Assembly (NCBI RefSeq): GCF_042664895.1
Contig: NZ_JBHTBQ010000006.1
Coordinates: 186,001-250,000 of the forward strand
Source of the DNA: Iodobacter arcticus
Lineage (GTDB): Bacteria > Pseudomonadota > Gammaproteobacteria > Burkholderiales > Chitinibacteraceae
Length of the DNA: 64,000 bases
Reading direction: 5' to 3'
Under the pieces are notes generated by a model. That model made no database searches. It was given only the letters and a program-made list of their open reading frames with translations, and was not told where the DNA came from. Made by a program: the position numbers and the translations under genes. How positions within the stretch are numbered: position 1 is the stretch's first letter; each line of letters starts with the position of its first letter. Shown piece after piece: positions 9,453-18,342 of the stretch.

Positions 9453-11168
9453 TTAGGGCTGGTGCTCTTTCAGGTAGTGCACCACTTGTGCGCTTTCAAG
9501 CGGATGGCAGAACCAATAACCCTGTGCATATAAAACGCCTTGCTCAAGTAACCATTGTGCTTCTTCTGGCGTTTCTACTCCTTCAGCAATGACTTCTAAT
9601 TCTAAAGCTCCGGCTAAATCGAGCAGGGCACTGCATACCTTCTGATGAGCATTATTATTGGGTACGTTTTGAATTAAACTGCGATCAAATTTTAATTTAG
9701 AAAGGCCTAATTGGGAGATGATCGATAAATTAGAATAGCCCGTTCCAAAATCATCCATATACAAAGGAATGTCTGCCGCGCATAAAGCTTGAATGCTTTC
9801 TAATGCTTGATTTTGCATGAGGGTTGATTCTGTTAGCTCTAGCGCAATATTGCTGCGTAAATGGACTGGTAAAAGGTTTAATCGCTCAATGACGGAATCG
9901 GCAAAGCTGGGGATTTCTAATTGTAGTGCAGAGACATTCACTGATACCGGCACTAAGGGCAGGCCTGATTGATCCCAATAGCTAAGCTCGGCAATCGCTT
10001 GATCTAAAGCCCATTCACCAATTGCACAGATAATGCCGGTTTGTTCTGCAAAGGGAATAAAGTCGCAGGGGCGGATTTCTCCTCGTTCTGGGTGATGCCA
10101 TCGTAATAGGGCCTCAAAGCCGATCAGTTTTTGAGTAGAGAGGGCGATTTGTGGTTGATAGACTAGTCTGAACTGCTGATTGATTAATGCGCTGCGTAAA
10201 TCCCGCTCTAATTCTAATTGTCTGACGGCTTGGGTAGCCATATGAGTTTCAAAGCGGCGTATATGTCCTCGCCCTAATGCTTTGCCTTCATAGAGTGCCA
10301 CATCGGCGTGTTTTAATAATTGCTCTGCCGAAGTGCCATCGTTGGGAAAATCCACTTGCCCTGCAGTAAATGTCTGCTCAAACTTCAAGCCTTCAATGAT
10401 GATCGGGATGTTTAAAAGCCCCATTAAGGCCTGATTAATGGCGTGAGCGTGATTGAGCGCATCAAGCAATACAAACTCATCACCGCCCAAGCGAAATACC
10501 TCTGAGCCTAAGCTACTGAGATTGCTGGCGACTTGTGTGAGCGCCTGATCGCCTGCTTGATGCCCCAGAGCGTCATTAATGCGCTTAAAGTGGTCTAAAT
10601 CAATCAGCCAAACGCAAAATGGTTGGGCGGCCTTGATCTTTTGGGTGAGCTGCTGGGCTAAGAAGGTGCGATTACCTAGCTGAGTGAGCGGGTCGTGGTG
10701 AGCAAGCCAGAATAAACGTTCTTCGGCGGTTTTTCGCTCACTGATATCACGGGCAATACCCGCTGTGCCAATAACGTTGCCGCGCAAATATACAGGGACT
10801 TTGATTAGCTCCATCCAGCGAGTGCCATCCTGAATGTGCTCAAAATTATTCTCGGAGCGCATTGTTTTTGCGCTGTTCATGACACGTTGATCATCTGCCT
10901 GATAACTGGCTGCTAAATTAGGCGGGGAAAGGGCGTAATCATCCTTACCTATGAGCCATTTTGGGTCTGCAATACCCCATATATTGCGAAAGGCCTGATT
11001 AACAATCACAAAGCGGCTTTGTTTATCTTTGACCCAGGCTAAATCCGGAATGCTGTCGAGCAGTGCCTGATAGCGCTGACTATCCCTTAGCAAGCGACGA
11101 ATTAAAATAATCGCCATCACCAGAAATACCAATAAAATGGCACTAAGGGTTCCTAGCAGGCCAAGCAT
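9453..11168 (-). CDS. Membrane-anchored PAS-GGDEF-EAL cyclic-di-GMP protein
   Basis: The 571-residue protein begins with one transmembrane helix (about 5-27), followed by a PAS domain with PAC motif (about 32-150, DSIPDLAWVKDKQSRF), a GGDEF domain (about 155-315; intact LGGDEFVLL near 229) and an EAL domain (about 325-565; GFEALLRW near 351, ELTES, DDFGTGYSNL). Both catalytic signatures look intact, so synthesis and hydrolysis of c-di-GMP are both possible. The start ATG follows AAGGATATTTGA. The gene stands alone between the DUF3617 gene and the tRNA genes. Its sensory ligand is unknown. Confidence 0.93.
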   Translation of the reverse strand: MLGLLGTLSAILLVFLVMAIILIRRLLRDSQRYQALLDSIPDLAWVKDKQSRFVIVNQAFRNIWGIADPKWLIGKDDYALSPPNLAASYQADDQRVMNSAKTMRSENNFEHIQDGTRWMELIKVPVYLRGNVIGTAGIARDISERKTAEERLFWLAHHDPLTQLGNRTFLAQQLTQKIKAAQPFCVWLIDLDHFKRINDALGHQAGDQALTQVASNLSSLGSEVFRLGGDEFVLLDALNHAHAINQALMGLLNIPIIIEGLKFEQTFTAGQVDFPNDGTSAEQLLKHADVALYEGKALGRGHIRRFETHMATQAVRQLELERDLRSALINQQFRLVYQPQIALSTQKLIGFEALLRWHHPERGEIRPCDFIPFAEQTGIICAIGEWALDQAIAELSYWDQSGLPLVPVSVNVSALQLEIPSFADSVIERLNLLPVHLRSNIALELTESTLMQNQALESIQALCAADIPLYMDDFGTGYSNLSIISQLGLSKLKFDRSLIQNVPNNNAHQKVCSALLDLAGALELEVIAEGVETPEEAQWLLEQGVLYAQGYWFCHPLESAQVVHYLKEHQP

Positions 11169-11401
11169 TCAAATATCCTTATACTACTGATGTGATGAGC
11201 TCAGGCTCGATACTTAAAAATTAATATCTAAGTACTTTTTTAAAAAGATTAAAAATATAGTCTTTGGATCACATTAAATACTAACTTAAACCCGCTGAAT
11301 TTGTAAAAAACTACAGTTAATCAAAGAAAAATAATAAAGTGGCAGTGTGGGATATGAGCTTGGGGGAAGGAGGCAGGGATACAGAAGGCTTGCTGAAAAA
11401 C

Positions 11402-11431
11402 AAAAAGCCCAATCTGAAGATTGGGCTTTTT
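11402..11431. terminator. Terminator for the downstream-most tRNA-Lys gene
   Basis: AAAAAGCCCAATCT and AGATTGGGCTTTTT form a 14-bp stem with poly-A on one side and poly-T on the other. It lies just past the 3' end of the minus-strand tRNA. Confidence 0.85.
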
Positions 11432-11445
11432 GTATACTTAATACT

Positions 11446-11521
11446 TGGTGGGTCGTGCGGGATTCGAACCTGCGACAAATGGATTAAAAGTCCACTGCTC
11501 TACCAACTGAGCTAACGACCC
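11446..11521 (-). tRNA. tRNA-Lys (anticodon TTT)
   Basis: The minus strand reads GGGTCGTTAGCTCAGTTGG with acceptor complement ACGACCC, discriminator A and an encoded CCA. The anticodon loop is CTTTTAA (anticodon TTT) and the T-loop GGTTCGAATCC is canonical. Total 76 nt. It is identical to the copy at 12209-12284. Confidence 0.97.
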
Positions 11522-11524
11522 GCT

Positions 11525-12065
11525 CTAAAGAGATGCGGATTATAGCTGATATATTTAGCTTGTCAAATGCTTTTGAAAAATAAATACTTTAGTGAGCAGG
11601 AAATGTTTGTTGTTGCTTGCTCTTGTTCTGGGGTGTTCTTGACCTTTACACCCCTGTGGCAGAGCGCCGGCATCCCTGCATAGATTACTTTGCTACTTTA
11701 TAAACTTGCGATTGATATGAAATACAAGCACCTAGGCATTTTAACTCCGTACAGCCCCTCCGCCTGCGAGGGTTTTTCCTCGCCAAGACCGGGCTTGGCT
11801 GGAAAACGGCCATTCACTGCGTTATGCTCCTCGGAAATAACCCGTTATTGTCTTCGTAGTATGCCTTGTGCCTAGCTGTTTTCCGGCTCAGCACAATTGT
11901 GAATGAAGGGTTAACAGACTCTATTGATGCGCGTTAGCGGAAAGTGCCGAGGCTAATGAGCTGCAGACAGCGCATTTGTTGGGCTTCATTCATGGGTAAG
12001 ATCTGTGGCTGGGCAGCTTAAGGCGGCTGTAATTGTAATCGATGAATGGGGGGGGGTAAAACGAC
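11525..12065. other. Gene-free stretch between tRNA genes
   Basis: No convincing gene is visible. It contains several short inverted repeats (for example GCGAGG..CCTCGC near 11766-11782) and a run of nine G at 12048-12056. A 61-codon open frame at 11690 has no ribosome site or protein-like composition and is not called. Confidence 0.6.
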
Positions 12066-12070
12066 AGCCA

Positions 12071-12107
12071 ACAAAAAACCCAATCATTTTTGATTGGGTT
12101 GTTTTTT
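12071..12107. terminator. Terminator for middle tRNA-Lys
   Basis: ACAAAAAACCCAATCA and TGATTGGGTTGTTTTTT pair almost perfectly around a TTTT loop, just 3' of the minus-strand tRNA. Confidence 0.85.
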
Positions 12108-12182
12108 GGTGGGCTGTGACAGATTCGAACTGTCGACCTACGGATTAAGAGTCCGCTGCTCTACCAGCTGAGCTAACAGCCC
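12107..12182 (-). tRNA. tRNA-Lys (anticodon CTT)
   Basis: The minus strand begins GGGCTGTTAGCTCAGCTGG. The anticodon loop is CTCTTAA, giving anticodon CTT (codon AAG). The T-arm GACAGTTCGAATCTGTC and an encoded CCA are present; 76 nt. Confidence 0.96.
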
Positions 12183-12208
12183 TAAATCTTTTATCTGAGT
12201 GGAGTGAG

Positions 12209-12284
12209 TGGTGGGTCGTGCGGGATTCGAACCTGCGACAAATGGATTAAAAGTCCACTGCTCTACCAACTGAGCTAACGACCC
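12209..12284 (-). tRNA. tRNA-Lys (anticodon TTT), second copy
   Basis: Same 76-nt sequence as the tRNA at 11446-11521, including the encoded CCA. With the CTT gene it forms a three-gene Lys tRNA cluster, probably one transcript from upstream of 12284 with internal terminator-like hairpins. Confidence 0.97.
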
Positions 12285-12542
12285 GCTCGCACTTCAGAGA
12301 GGACGCATTGTAATGTATTGAGATTTTGTGTCAACCCTTAGGCAGCAAAAATAAGCTTTAAATAACTAAGTTAATCGCTTACTTACTGATTTTACAGGTG
12401 TTTTTTGTAAGGTGAATGGGTGTATCGATTGGCTTTGGCTAAAGCTACAAGGGCAAAAAATCGTGAATTTATGCCGTGGCCTTAATACAGCAAGGCAATA
12501 GAAACACGGTAAACTTAAGTTTTCTTGAATTGGACAATCGTC

Positions 12543-12926
12543 ATGCGCTTGTTGCATACCATGCTCCGTGTGGGCAATTTGGAACTATCTATTCAGTTTT
12601 ATACCGAAGTATTAGGGATGCGTTTATTGCGCAGCAAAGATTTTCCCGAGGGGCGCTTTACTTTGGCATTTTTAGGCTACGAAGATGAAGCCAGCGGTAC
12701 AGTGCTTGAGCTCACTCATAATTGGGATACCGCACAATATGATCTTGGCAATGCATATGGACATATCGCCATTGAAATAGACGATATTTTTGCCTGTTGT
12801 AACGATGTACGCCAAAAAGGCGGTAAGGTGGTTCGCGAGCCGGGTCCAATGAAGCATGGCACTACGATTATTGCTTTTGTTGAGGATCCGGATGGTTACA
12901 AAATCGAATTTATCCAAAAGTCATGA
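12543..12926 (+). CDS. gloA: Lactoylglutathione lyase (glyoxalase I)
   Basis: Converts the hemithioacetal of methylglyoxal and glutathione to S-lactoylglutathione in the cytoplasm. The 127-residue protein closely follows the E. coli enzyme: MRLLHTMLRVGNLE at the N-terminus with metal ligand His5, the repeated betaalphabetabetabeta glyoxalase fold, AYGHIAIEIDD, and FVEDPDGYKIEFIQ at the end with the metal-binding Glu. The ATG at 12543 is chosen because it reproduces the family N-terminus. The TGA stop overlaps the ATG of the next gene (ATGA), so the two are translationally coupled. Confidence 0.96.
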   Translation: MRLLHTMLRVGNLELSIQFYTEVLGMRLLRSKDFPEGRFTLAFLGYEDEASGTVLELTHNWDTAQYDLGNAYGHIAIEIDDIFACCNDVRQKGGKVVREPGPMKHGTTIIAFVEDPDGYKIEFIQKS

Positions 12927-14329
12927 TGAAAAAAAACTTACTTCTTGCTTTAAGTCTGCTGCCTGGCGTTGCGCTGGCGGCAGATTTTGATGGTGCTAGC
13001 TTAAGCTTGCTTTGGGCGCTGCCTTTTGTGGGTATTTTGCTCTCAATTGCGCTATTCCCGCTGTTTGCACCGCATTTTTGGCACAGCCATTTTGGCAAGG
13101 TCACCGCTTTTTGGGTGGCATGTCTTTTACTGCCGTTTACCATGGTGTTTGGCTTATCTACATCGCTGGGCGTGATTGCGCATGCGATGATTGCTGAATA
13201 TATTCCCTTTATCTTGATTTTATTTGCCCTGTACACCATTTCGGGTGGGATTTTAGTGTGGGGAAACTTGCACGGTTCTCCCAAACTTAATACCGCTCTT
13301 TTAGCTTTAGGCACGGTATTGGCATCGATTATGGGAACGACTGGCGCGGCGATGCTCTTGATTCGTCCCTTAATTAAAGCCAATGACAACCGCAAACATA
13401 ATGTGCACGTGGTGGTGTTCTTTATTTTCTTGGTGGCGAATATTGGTGGTGGTTTAACCCCTTTGGGTGATCCTCCCTTGTTTCTGGGTTTTTTAAAGGG
13501 TGTAGATTTTTTCTGGACCTTTAGCCATATGCTGCCCTTAGTGGCTTTTGCCGCTGCTGTATTGCTGACGGTGTTTTATTTTATTGATAGCTATTACTTC
13601 AAAAAAGAAGGCGAGCTGGAAATTGATAAAACCAAAGATAAGCCGATTAAAATTCATGGCAAATTCAATTTCTTTTTGATCGCAGCGGTGGTGGCATCGG
13701 TGGTGATGTCGGGTGTGTGGAAGCCAGGAATTAGTTGGAATATTGCGGGTACTGAGCTGGCGATTCAGGATTTAATGCGCGATTTAATTCTGCTGGCTTT
13801 AGCACTGCTTTCTTTAAAGTTCACTCCCAAGCCTGTGCGGGCCGGTAATGACTTTAATTGGGGCCCTATTCTAGAAGTGGCTAAATTATTTGCCGGTATT
13901 TTTATTGTAATGGCTCCGGCAATTGCAATTTTGCGGGCGGGAGAGGCAGGGCATTTAGCGCCTCTGGTCAATACAGTGAGTAATGCGAGTGGTGGCCCAA
14001 TTGATTATATGTATTTCTGGATGACAGGTTTACTCTCTGCCTTCCTGGATAATGCACCAACTTATCTAGTGTTCTTTAATCTGGCTCATGGCGATGCGGT
14101 GCAAATGATGGGCCCGATGGCTTCTACCTTGCTGGCTATTTCGGCAGGCTCGGTATTTATGGGCGCATTAAGCTATATTGGTAATGCACCGAACTTTATG
14201 GTGAAGGCAGTTGCTGAAGATCGTGGTATTAAAATGCCAAGCTTCTTTGGCTATATGGCTTGGTCTTGCGCGATTCTTTTACCGTTATTTGTAGTAATGA
14301 CTTTAATTTTCTTTAGTCATTCGTTTTAA
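12923..14329 (+). CDS. Na+/H+ antiporter-like ion transporter (NhaD/ArsB superfamily)
   Basis: A 468-residue polytopic inner-membrane protein with an N-terminal signal-like helix (KKNLLLALSLLPGVALAAD) and about a dozen hydrophobic segments. Features typical of the ion-transporter superfamily are LGTVLASIMGTTGAAMLLIRP and GGGLTPLGDPPLFLGFLKG in the first half, and AFLDNAPTYLVFFNLA and ISAGSVFMGALSYIGNAPN in the second half. These paired G-x-x-T-P-x-G-D-P and D-N-A-P-T motifs fit NhaD-type Na+/H+ antiporters and citrate/arsenite carriers; substrate cannot be fixed from sequence. The start overlaps the gloA stop. A strong terminator follows. Confidence 0.85.
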   Translation: MMKKNLLLALSLLPGVALAADFDGASLSLLWALPFVGILLSIALFPLFAPHFWHSHFGKVTAFWVACLLLPFTMVFGLSTSLGVIAHAMIAEYIPFILILFALYTISGGILVWGNLHGSPKLNTALLALGTVLASIMGTTGAAMLLIRPLIKANDNRKHNVHVVVFFIFLVANIGGGLTPLGDPPLFLGFLKGVDFFWTFSHMLPLVAFAAAVLLTVFYFIDSYYFKKEGELEIDKTKDKPIKIHGKFNFFLIAAVVASVVMSGVWKPGISWNIAGTELAIQDLMRDLILLALALLSLKFTPKPVRAGNDFNWGPILEVAKLFAGIFIVMAPAIAILRAGEAGHLAPLVNTVSNASGGPIDYMYFWMTGLLSAFLDNAPTYLVFFNLAHGDAVQMMGPMASTLLAISAGSVFMGALSYIGNAPNFMVKAVAEDRGIKMPSFFGYMAWSCAILLPLFVVMTLIFFSHSF

Positions 14330-14332
14330 AAT

Positions 14333-14366
14333 AAAAAGCCCCGCTGCAAAAACAGCGGGGCTTTTT
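14333..14366. terminator. Bidirectional terminator between antiporter gene and telA
   Basis: AAAAAGCCCCGCTG and CAGCGGGGCTTTTT form a perfect 14-bp stem with poly-A and poly-T flanks, between convergent genes. Confidence 0.93.
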
Positions 14367-14414
14367 ACTAATAGCAATGAGTAATCGTAAAACTTTGGCT
14401 TTAAATGCTTTGGA

Positions 14415-15557
14415 TTATTGCTTTAAAGTTTGTTTTAATTCGGCATCCATCCGCATCAGCTCTTGGGTTGTTTTGGCTCGCTGCTGGCTGCGCTGTTCGG
14501 CCAATTGGATTTTTTGCCTGATCATATTAATGGTTTTATCTTGCACATGTTGCAGCGTATTCACATCTACAGCCTGCCTTTGTAGTGCGGTTTCAGCGCC
14601 AATTACATTGTCGTGAATTTGATCTGCTGCCCGTTTCATTGAAGATTGAATTTGATCTTTAACGCGGTTACTAATCTCTAAATTAGCTTTTTGTCGCAGG
14701 CTGAGTAAACCCATGCTGATATCCGTTCCCCATGCGGGAATCGCGTTTTCCAGCAAGGAGCGAAAATCATCGGTAATCCCACGATTTGCGTCTTCTAGGC
14801 CCTTGATTTGAAATGCGCGTAATTTGGCCTGATGGATTTGCAGCTCAATTGTTTCTGCCCTGCGGGTTAAGCGATCTACCCGTTGCCGTTGCCCGGCAAT
14901 TTGCATCGGGTCGTTAGGATCAAGCGCTGCCAACTTTTGCTGCTCTTCGGCCAGCACAACGCCGATGGCGGGCAGGATTTGCTCTAGGGCGCGCATATCG
15001 GCCAGATTGGCCTCGTAAGCGTTGCTTAGCCATTGGTTATCGGTTTCCATGACGCGCAGGCGATTGCGCATATCGTTGCAAATTTTGTCGATTTGCCCTT
15101 TTGCGCTATCAAACGCTTGCACAACATCTACTTTTGCCACTTTTAAAGTGCGTTTCAGGCGGTTAACCAGCCCGTTTAAGCCGCTAGGCTCGCCGAGCTG
15201 ATCGTAGTGCACGGTGGTCATCAGCTTCAGCACATCATTCATCCCACGGCCAAAATCGCCGGTATCACTGGCGCGTGTTTTAGCTAGTAGCTGGTCGGAT
15301 AAATTAACCAATTGCTGAGTTTGCCTGTTGCCGATTTCCTCGAGCTGCTCGTTTCCTAATTGGCGAATCTGTGCCACTAAGGCGGGATCTGCAACTGGGG
15401 CTGAGGTCGCTGCGGGATCGACAGCTGCAGGGGCTGCCACTTCTGATGGCTGAATAACATTTAACACGGTGTTTACGGTTTGGTTTACTTCGCTAGTTTG
15501 AGGGCTTGGGCTTGGGCCTGGTGTTGGGCTACCAAATAAATCTTTATATTGCGACAT
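14415..15557 (-). CDS. telA: TelA/KlaA family toxic-anion resistance protein
   Basis: The 380-residue, largely alpha-helical protein has TelA-family features: an NEQLEEIGNRQTQQLVNLSD region, LNGLVNRLKRTLKVAKVDV, and a long C-terminal coiled-coil part. Members are linked to tellurite resistance and cell-envelope stress, but the biochemical role is unknown. The N-terminus MSQYKDLFGSP is shared with the preceding gene's MSGYRDLFGAP, followed by a Pro/Ala-rich linker. The start ATG follows GAGGATCACC. It is the last gene of a four-gene operon. Confidence 0.88.
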   Translation of the reverse strand: MSQYKDLFGSPTPGPSPSPQTSEVNQTVNTVLNVIQPSEVAAPAAVDPAATSAPVADPALVAQIRQLGNEQLEEIGNRQTQQLVNLSDQLLAKTRASDTGDFGRGMNDVLKLMTTVHYDQLGEPSGLNGLVNRLKRTLKVAKVDVVQAFDSAKGQIDKICNDMRNRLRVMETDNQWLSNAYEANLADMRALEQILPAIGVVLAEEQQKLAALDPNDPMQIAGQRQRVDRLTRRAETIELQIHQAKLRAFQIKGLEDANRGITDDFRSLLENAIPAWGTDISMGLLSLRQKANLEISNRVKDQIQSSMKRAADQIHDNVIGAETALQRQAVDVNTLQHVQDKTINMIRQKIQLAEQRSQQRAKTTQELMRMDAELKQTLKQ

Positions 15558-15565
15558 GGTGATCC

Positions 15566-16300
15566 TCAGAGTTTTTGCTGAATATTGACGACTAATAGAG
15601 ATAGAAAATGAGTGCGCCAGTTTTCAATATCGTGTAATTGCTCGCCTAGTTGGGCGGTGAGTTGTCGTGTTGATGCCGCTTGCAGGGCCAGAATTTGTGC
15701 TTGTGTCAGAATACGGTTAAGTAGCTGATCTTCTGGCGCTAATACAAGTAGCGCATCTGTTTTTAAAACATGCGCCAAGCGATCTAAATAATCGGTTTGG
15801 CGTAGTAATTCGTCGATATCATTTTGTAAAAACAGATCTGGTTTTAATTCTTGCCGCATAAATAATTGCAACTGATCGATTAAGTGATGTGCCTGCGTCT
15901 TATCTATCGTTGTTTTTCTGAATAATATGCTGCGTTTGGGATTGATTGCGGCTTGTAAATCATCTGCTTGGCGCTTGGCTTCAGTAAATATCGTATTTAA
16001 TAGATTTTCACGGCTTTTAACGGATTGGGTGAGATCGATTACACGGTGCATTAATTGCTCGCTGGCTTGAGTTAATTCTGCATAACGCAGATTAACGCCT
16101 TCAGTGCTGGCAATTGTTGTTGGTGCAAGGAGGGCTGGGCTTAAATCTGCCTTAGCAGGCACGGCGCTGCTGATTTGCCCGGCAAATAGATCAGTCAATG
16201 CTTCGGCAACGGGGGCTGTTTGGGGAGCAGCAGGCTGCTCCCCAAACAGGTCGCGCATTGGGGCTGAAGGAGCACCAAATAAATCGCGATACCCAGACAT
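15566..16300 (-). CDS. Hypothetical helical protein with repeated DLFG motif, telA partner
   Basis: The 244-residue protein is not assigned to a named family here. It begins MSGYRDLFGAP, then MRDLFGEQP, then LTDLFAGQ, so the motif that opens TelA occurs three times within about 45 residues. After a Pro/Ala-rich linker the remainder is helical, with SEQLMHRVIDLTQSVKSREN and QLQLFMRQELKPDLFLQNDI, suggesting coiled coils. Its ATG follows the terD stop by two bases and telA begins 8 bases after its stop, so the genes are co-translated. A physical link to TelA is inferred from the shared motif and tight coupling. Confidence 0.75.
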   Translation of the reverse strand: MSGYRDLFGAPSAPMRDLFGEQPAAPQTAPVAEALTDLFAGQISSAVPAKADLSPALLAPTTIASTEGVNLRYAELTQASEQLMHRVIDLTQSVKSRENLLNTIFTEAKRQADDLQAAINPKRSILFRKTTIDKTQAHHLIDQLQLFMRQELKPDLFLQNDIDELLRQTDYLDRLAHVLKTDALLVLAPEDQLLNRILTQAQILALQAASTRQLTAQLGEQLHDIENWRTHFLSLLVVNIQQKL

Positions 16301-16302
16301 GA

Positions 16303-16893
16303 TTAGCCTTGATAGCCAAATAGCTGGAAGAAATCAGGCAGTTCTTTGCCCGGATAGCCTTGGCTTACGTTTTCTACTGTCCAAATCTGATTTTTCTTGC
16401 GGATACTTGCAAATAAGCAGCCCGTAGAGCCAGCGTCCAGCGCTGCAAGCTTAGCTGAGGCTAAGAGCTCATTGGTTTTATTATTAAAGATTTGCATTGT
16501 GGCATCGGCAACCTCTGCAAAGCTTTGCCCACGCTCGATGGCTTTATCGATGGAGCCAACAATGGCGATCAAATCGCAATTGCTTGGCAGGGCATTAAAG
16601 CGGATCAAGATGATTTCATCAGGCTCATCGCCGTCACCCGTACGATCATCGCCAGCTAAGTGCTCCATAGATGGTGTTTTTTGCTGGCCCCAATAGCAGA
16701 TATGACTTACTTCGGTGATGGTTCCCATTGGGCCACCACCGTTGCTATTGAGGGGGAAGGCGCTAGCGTCCAGATCATAGCTGCCTTTGCTGCTATTTTT
16801 GGGCGGAGACCAAGATAGCTCAAGGCGGACTTCTTGTAATGGTTCACTGTTTTTTGTGAGCGGCAAGCTGCCGCCTTTAGTCATGGGGAGCAT
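16303..16893 (-). CDS. terD: TerD family calcium-binding stress protein
   Basis: The 196-residue protein has the TerD fold signatures: TKGGSLPLTK at the N-terminus, SYDLDASAF, and the acidic calcium loop GDDRTGDGDEPDE followed by a second half with FAEVADATMQIFNN. TerD proteins bind Ca2+ and take part in resistance to tellurite, phage and other membrane stress; the mechanism is unresolved. The ATG at 16893 follows AAGGATAAAAA. It lies 78 bp after the vWA gene and is tightly joined to the DLFG gene. Confidence 0.9.
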   Translation of the reverse strand: MLPMTKGGSLPLTKNSEPLQEVRLELSWSPPKNSSKGSYDLDASAFPLNSNGGGPMGTITEVSHICYWGQQKTPSMEHLAGDDRTGDGDEPDEIILIRFNALPSNCDLIAIVGSIDKAIERGQSFAEVADATMQIFNNKTNELLASAKLAALDAGSTGCLFASIRKKNQIWTVENVSQGYPGKELPDFFQLFGYQG

Positions 16894-16970
16894 TTTTTAT
16901 CCTTACATTGGTTTAATGTTGAATCAAATCTTAAAACGGTAGGCTTGGCTGCCGCTTAATTCAGCCAATA

Positions 16971-17720
16971 TTACACTTTATATTCAGCGGGTAATTGCTC
17001 AAACCAGCGCTTAAATTCAGTATCAAAAATACGATCATAAAGTTGGTCTGTCGATAGGTTGGCTAATTCAGTTAAGCGATGAAATGTGCAGCCTTCTACT
17101 TCTTTAGCGGCTTTTTGCATCAAATTAAACTTTACATTTTTATCCGAGTTTGCACCAATTAATGCGACAAAAGTACCAATCTCAGCCAGCTCTTTTAATT
17201 GAGAAATAAAATTCTGAGCCGAACCCATATCTTCGCCATCGGAAACAAATAAAACTAAAAATGCTTCTTTTTTCTCTACGGTTTTTTTCTTGCCAAAGCC
17301 AAATAAGCCTTTGAGCATGCCACCTAGTGATTTCTCCATGGCTTCGCTTTTAAGTAAAGCTTCTAGCGCCTTAGCATAATCGGTAGAGCCCCATAAAATA
17401 GGCTTGGCACGCTGTAAGAATTCAGTGCGTATCCCTTCTGCCCCATCAACCGAATAGTCACCCGTATCGAGTGCGCGATCAGAAAAGCCAATAATCTGAA
17501 TGTTACGGTCTGGATCAATGACGCCTGCAATTGCGAGCGCAGCAGTAAAAAATGGATCAACAATATAGCTGCCATTGGCTAATTGTTTGGTGAACTCATC
17601 TTTAAATGAGCCACTTACATCAGCAAACAGTTTCATATTGATTTTAAAGCTTGGTGGCACATTCTGCTTTTGTAAAACTAAACGAACTTTTTCCTGCTCT
17701 TTCGCCATAGGCAAGCTCAT
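16971..17720 (-). CDS. von Willebrand factor A domain protein of a ter-like operon
   Basis: The 249-residue protein is essentially one vWA domain with a modified MIDAS: MKLFADVSGSF in place of the usual DxSxS, then WGSTDYAKALEAL and LFVSDGEDMGSA. vWA proteins are standard partners of TerD and TelA in tellurium/stress gene sets, where they may scaffold metal-dependent assemblies. The ATG at 17720 is chosen because TTGGAG lies 7 bases upstream; the frame could extend to a TTG at 17732. It is the promoter-proximal gene of the operon. No terB, terC or terZ is present. Confidence 0.85.
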   Translation of the reverse strand: MSLPMAKEQEKVRLVLQKQNVPPSFKINMKLFADVSGSFKDEFTKQLANGSYIVDPFFTAALAIAGVIDPDRNIQIIGFSDRALDTGDYSVDGAEGIRTEFLQRAKPILWGSTDYAKALEALLKSEAMEKSLGGMLKGLFGFGKKKTVEKKEAFLVLFVSDGEDMGSAQNFISQLKELAEIGTFVALIGANSDKNVKFNLMQKAAKEVEGCTFHRLTELANLSTDQLYDRIFDTEFKRWFEQLPAEYKV

Positions 17721-17732
17721 AGATTGCTCCAA

Positions 17733-18342
17733 TCATTTAATATAAGAAAAATGGGGGTGTAAGGCGTGCCATGTGCCATCTTATCTGCACTTGCTAGTAT
17801 AAATAAGCCGTTTTGAAAATGGCTTGGCTACTAGTGTGGGCATGATATACAGGCTTTTTTACTTTAAATTTACGCAACATTGCCAAGTTACCGGAACAAT
17901 AAATAAAGAGCAAGTAAGGCATAGCGCTGCTTAGATCGATACTTATTGCTGATAAATTCTTGCCTGAACTGCATTCCAATTCCAATTAATATAATTATAT
18001 TTAACTAAAGATGTGTTTTATTTAAAACATAACGCTATTTATTTTAAATAAACAGCCAGTTAATAAAATATAATGTGTCTTCTTTATGCCGCTTTGTTTT
18101 TTAAAATAAGGGGTGTATACGCCATATTATATTTAATGCGATGGTATTTTTTGTTGTTTTGGAAAAAATCAGGAACAAATCGCCCTTTGGGCTGTCTGTA
18201 CTAAGGTGAAAAACTTATTGTGTTCTATTTTAAACAGATTTGATTTTTGTCATGCAGACTGAAATAGCAATCATGTACAGTGAGCTTCAACAGATGAAAT
18301 TCTTAACGATTTACTGATTAGCAACTCTCAACGAGGTGTTCC
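17733..18342. other. AT-rich divergent intergenic region
   Basis: About 610 bp separate the ter-like operon from the phosphoketolase gene. The region is AT-rich, especially 17985-18170, and must carry the promoters of both transcripts. I found no clear regulator site, RNA gene or protein-like frame; a 63-codon minus-strand frame near 17794 is judged spurious. Confidence 0.6.

Noticed and set aside
11690..11875. 61-codon frame between tRNA genes
   Set aside because: No ribosome site, composition not protein-like, and it overlaps inverted repeats.
17794..17985. 63-codon minus-strand frame upstream of the vWA gene
   Set aside because: It lies in the promoter region, has no ribosome site and no recognisable protein features.
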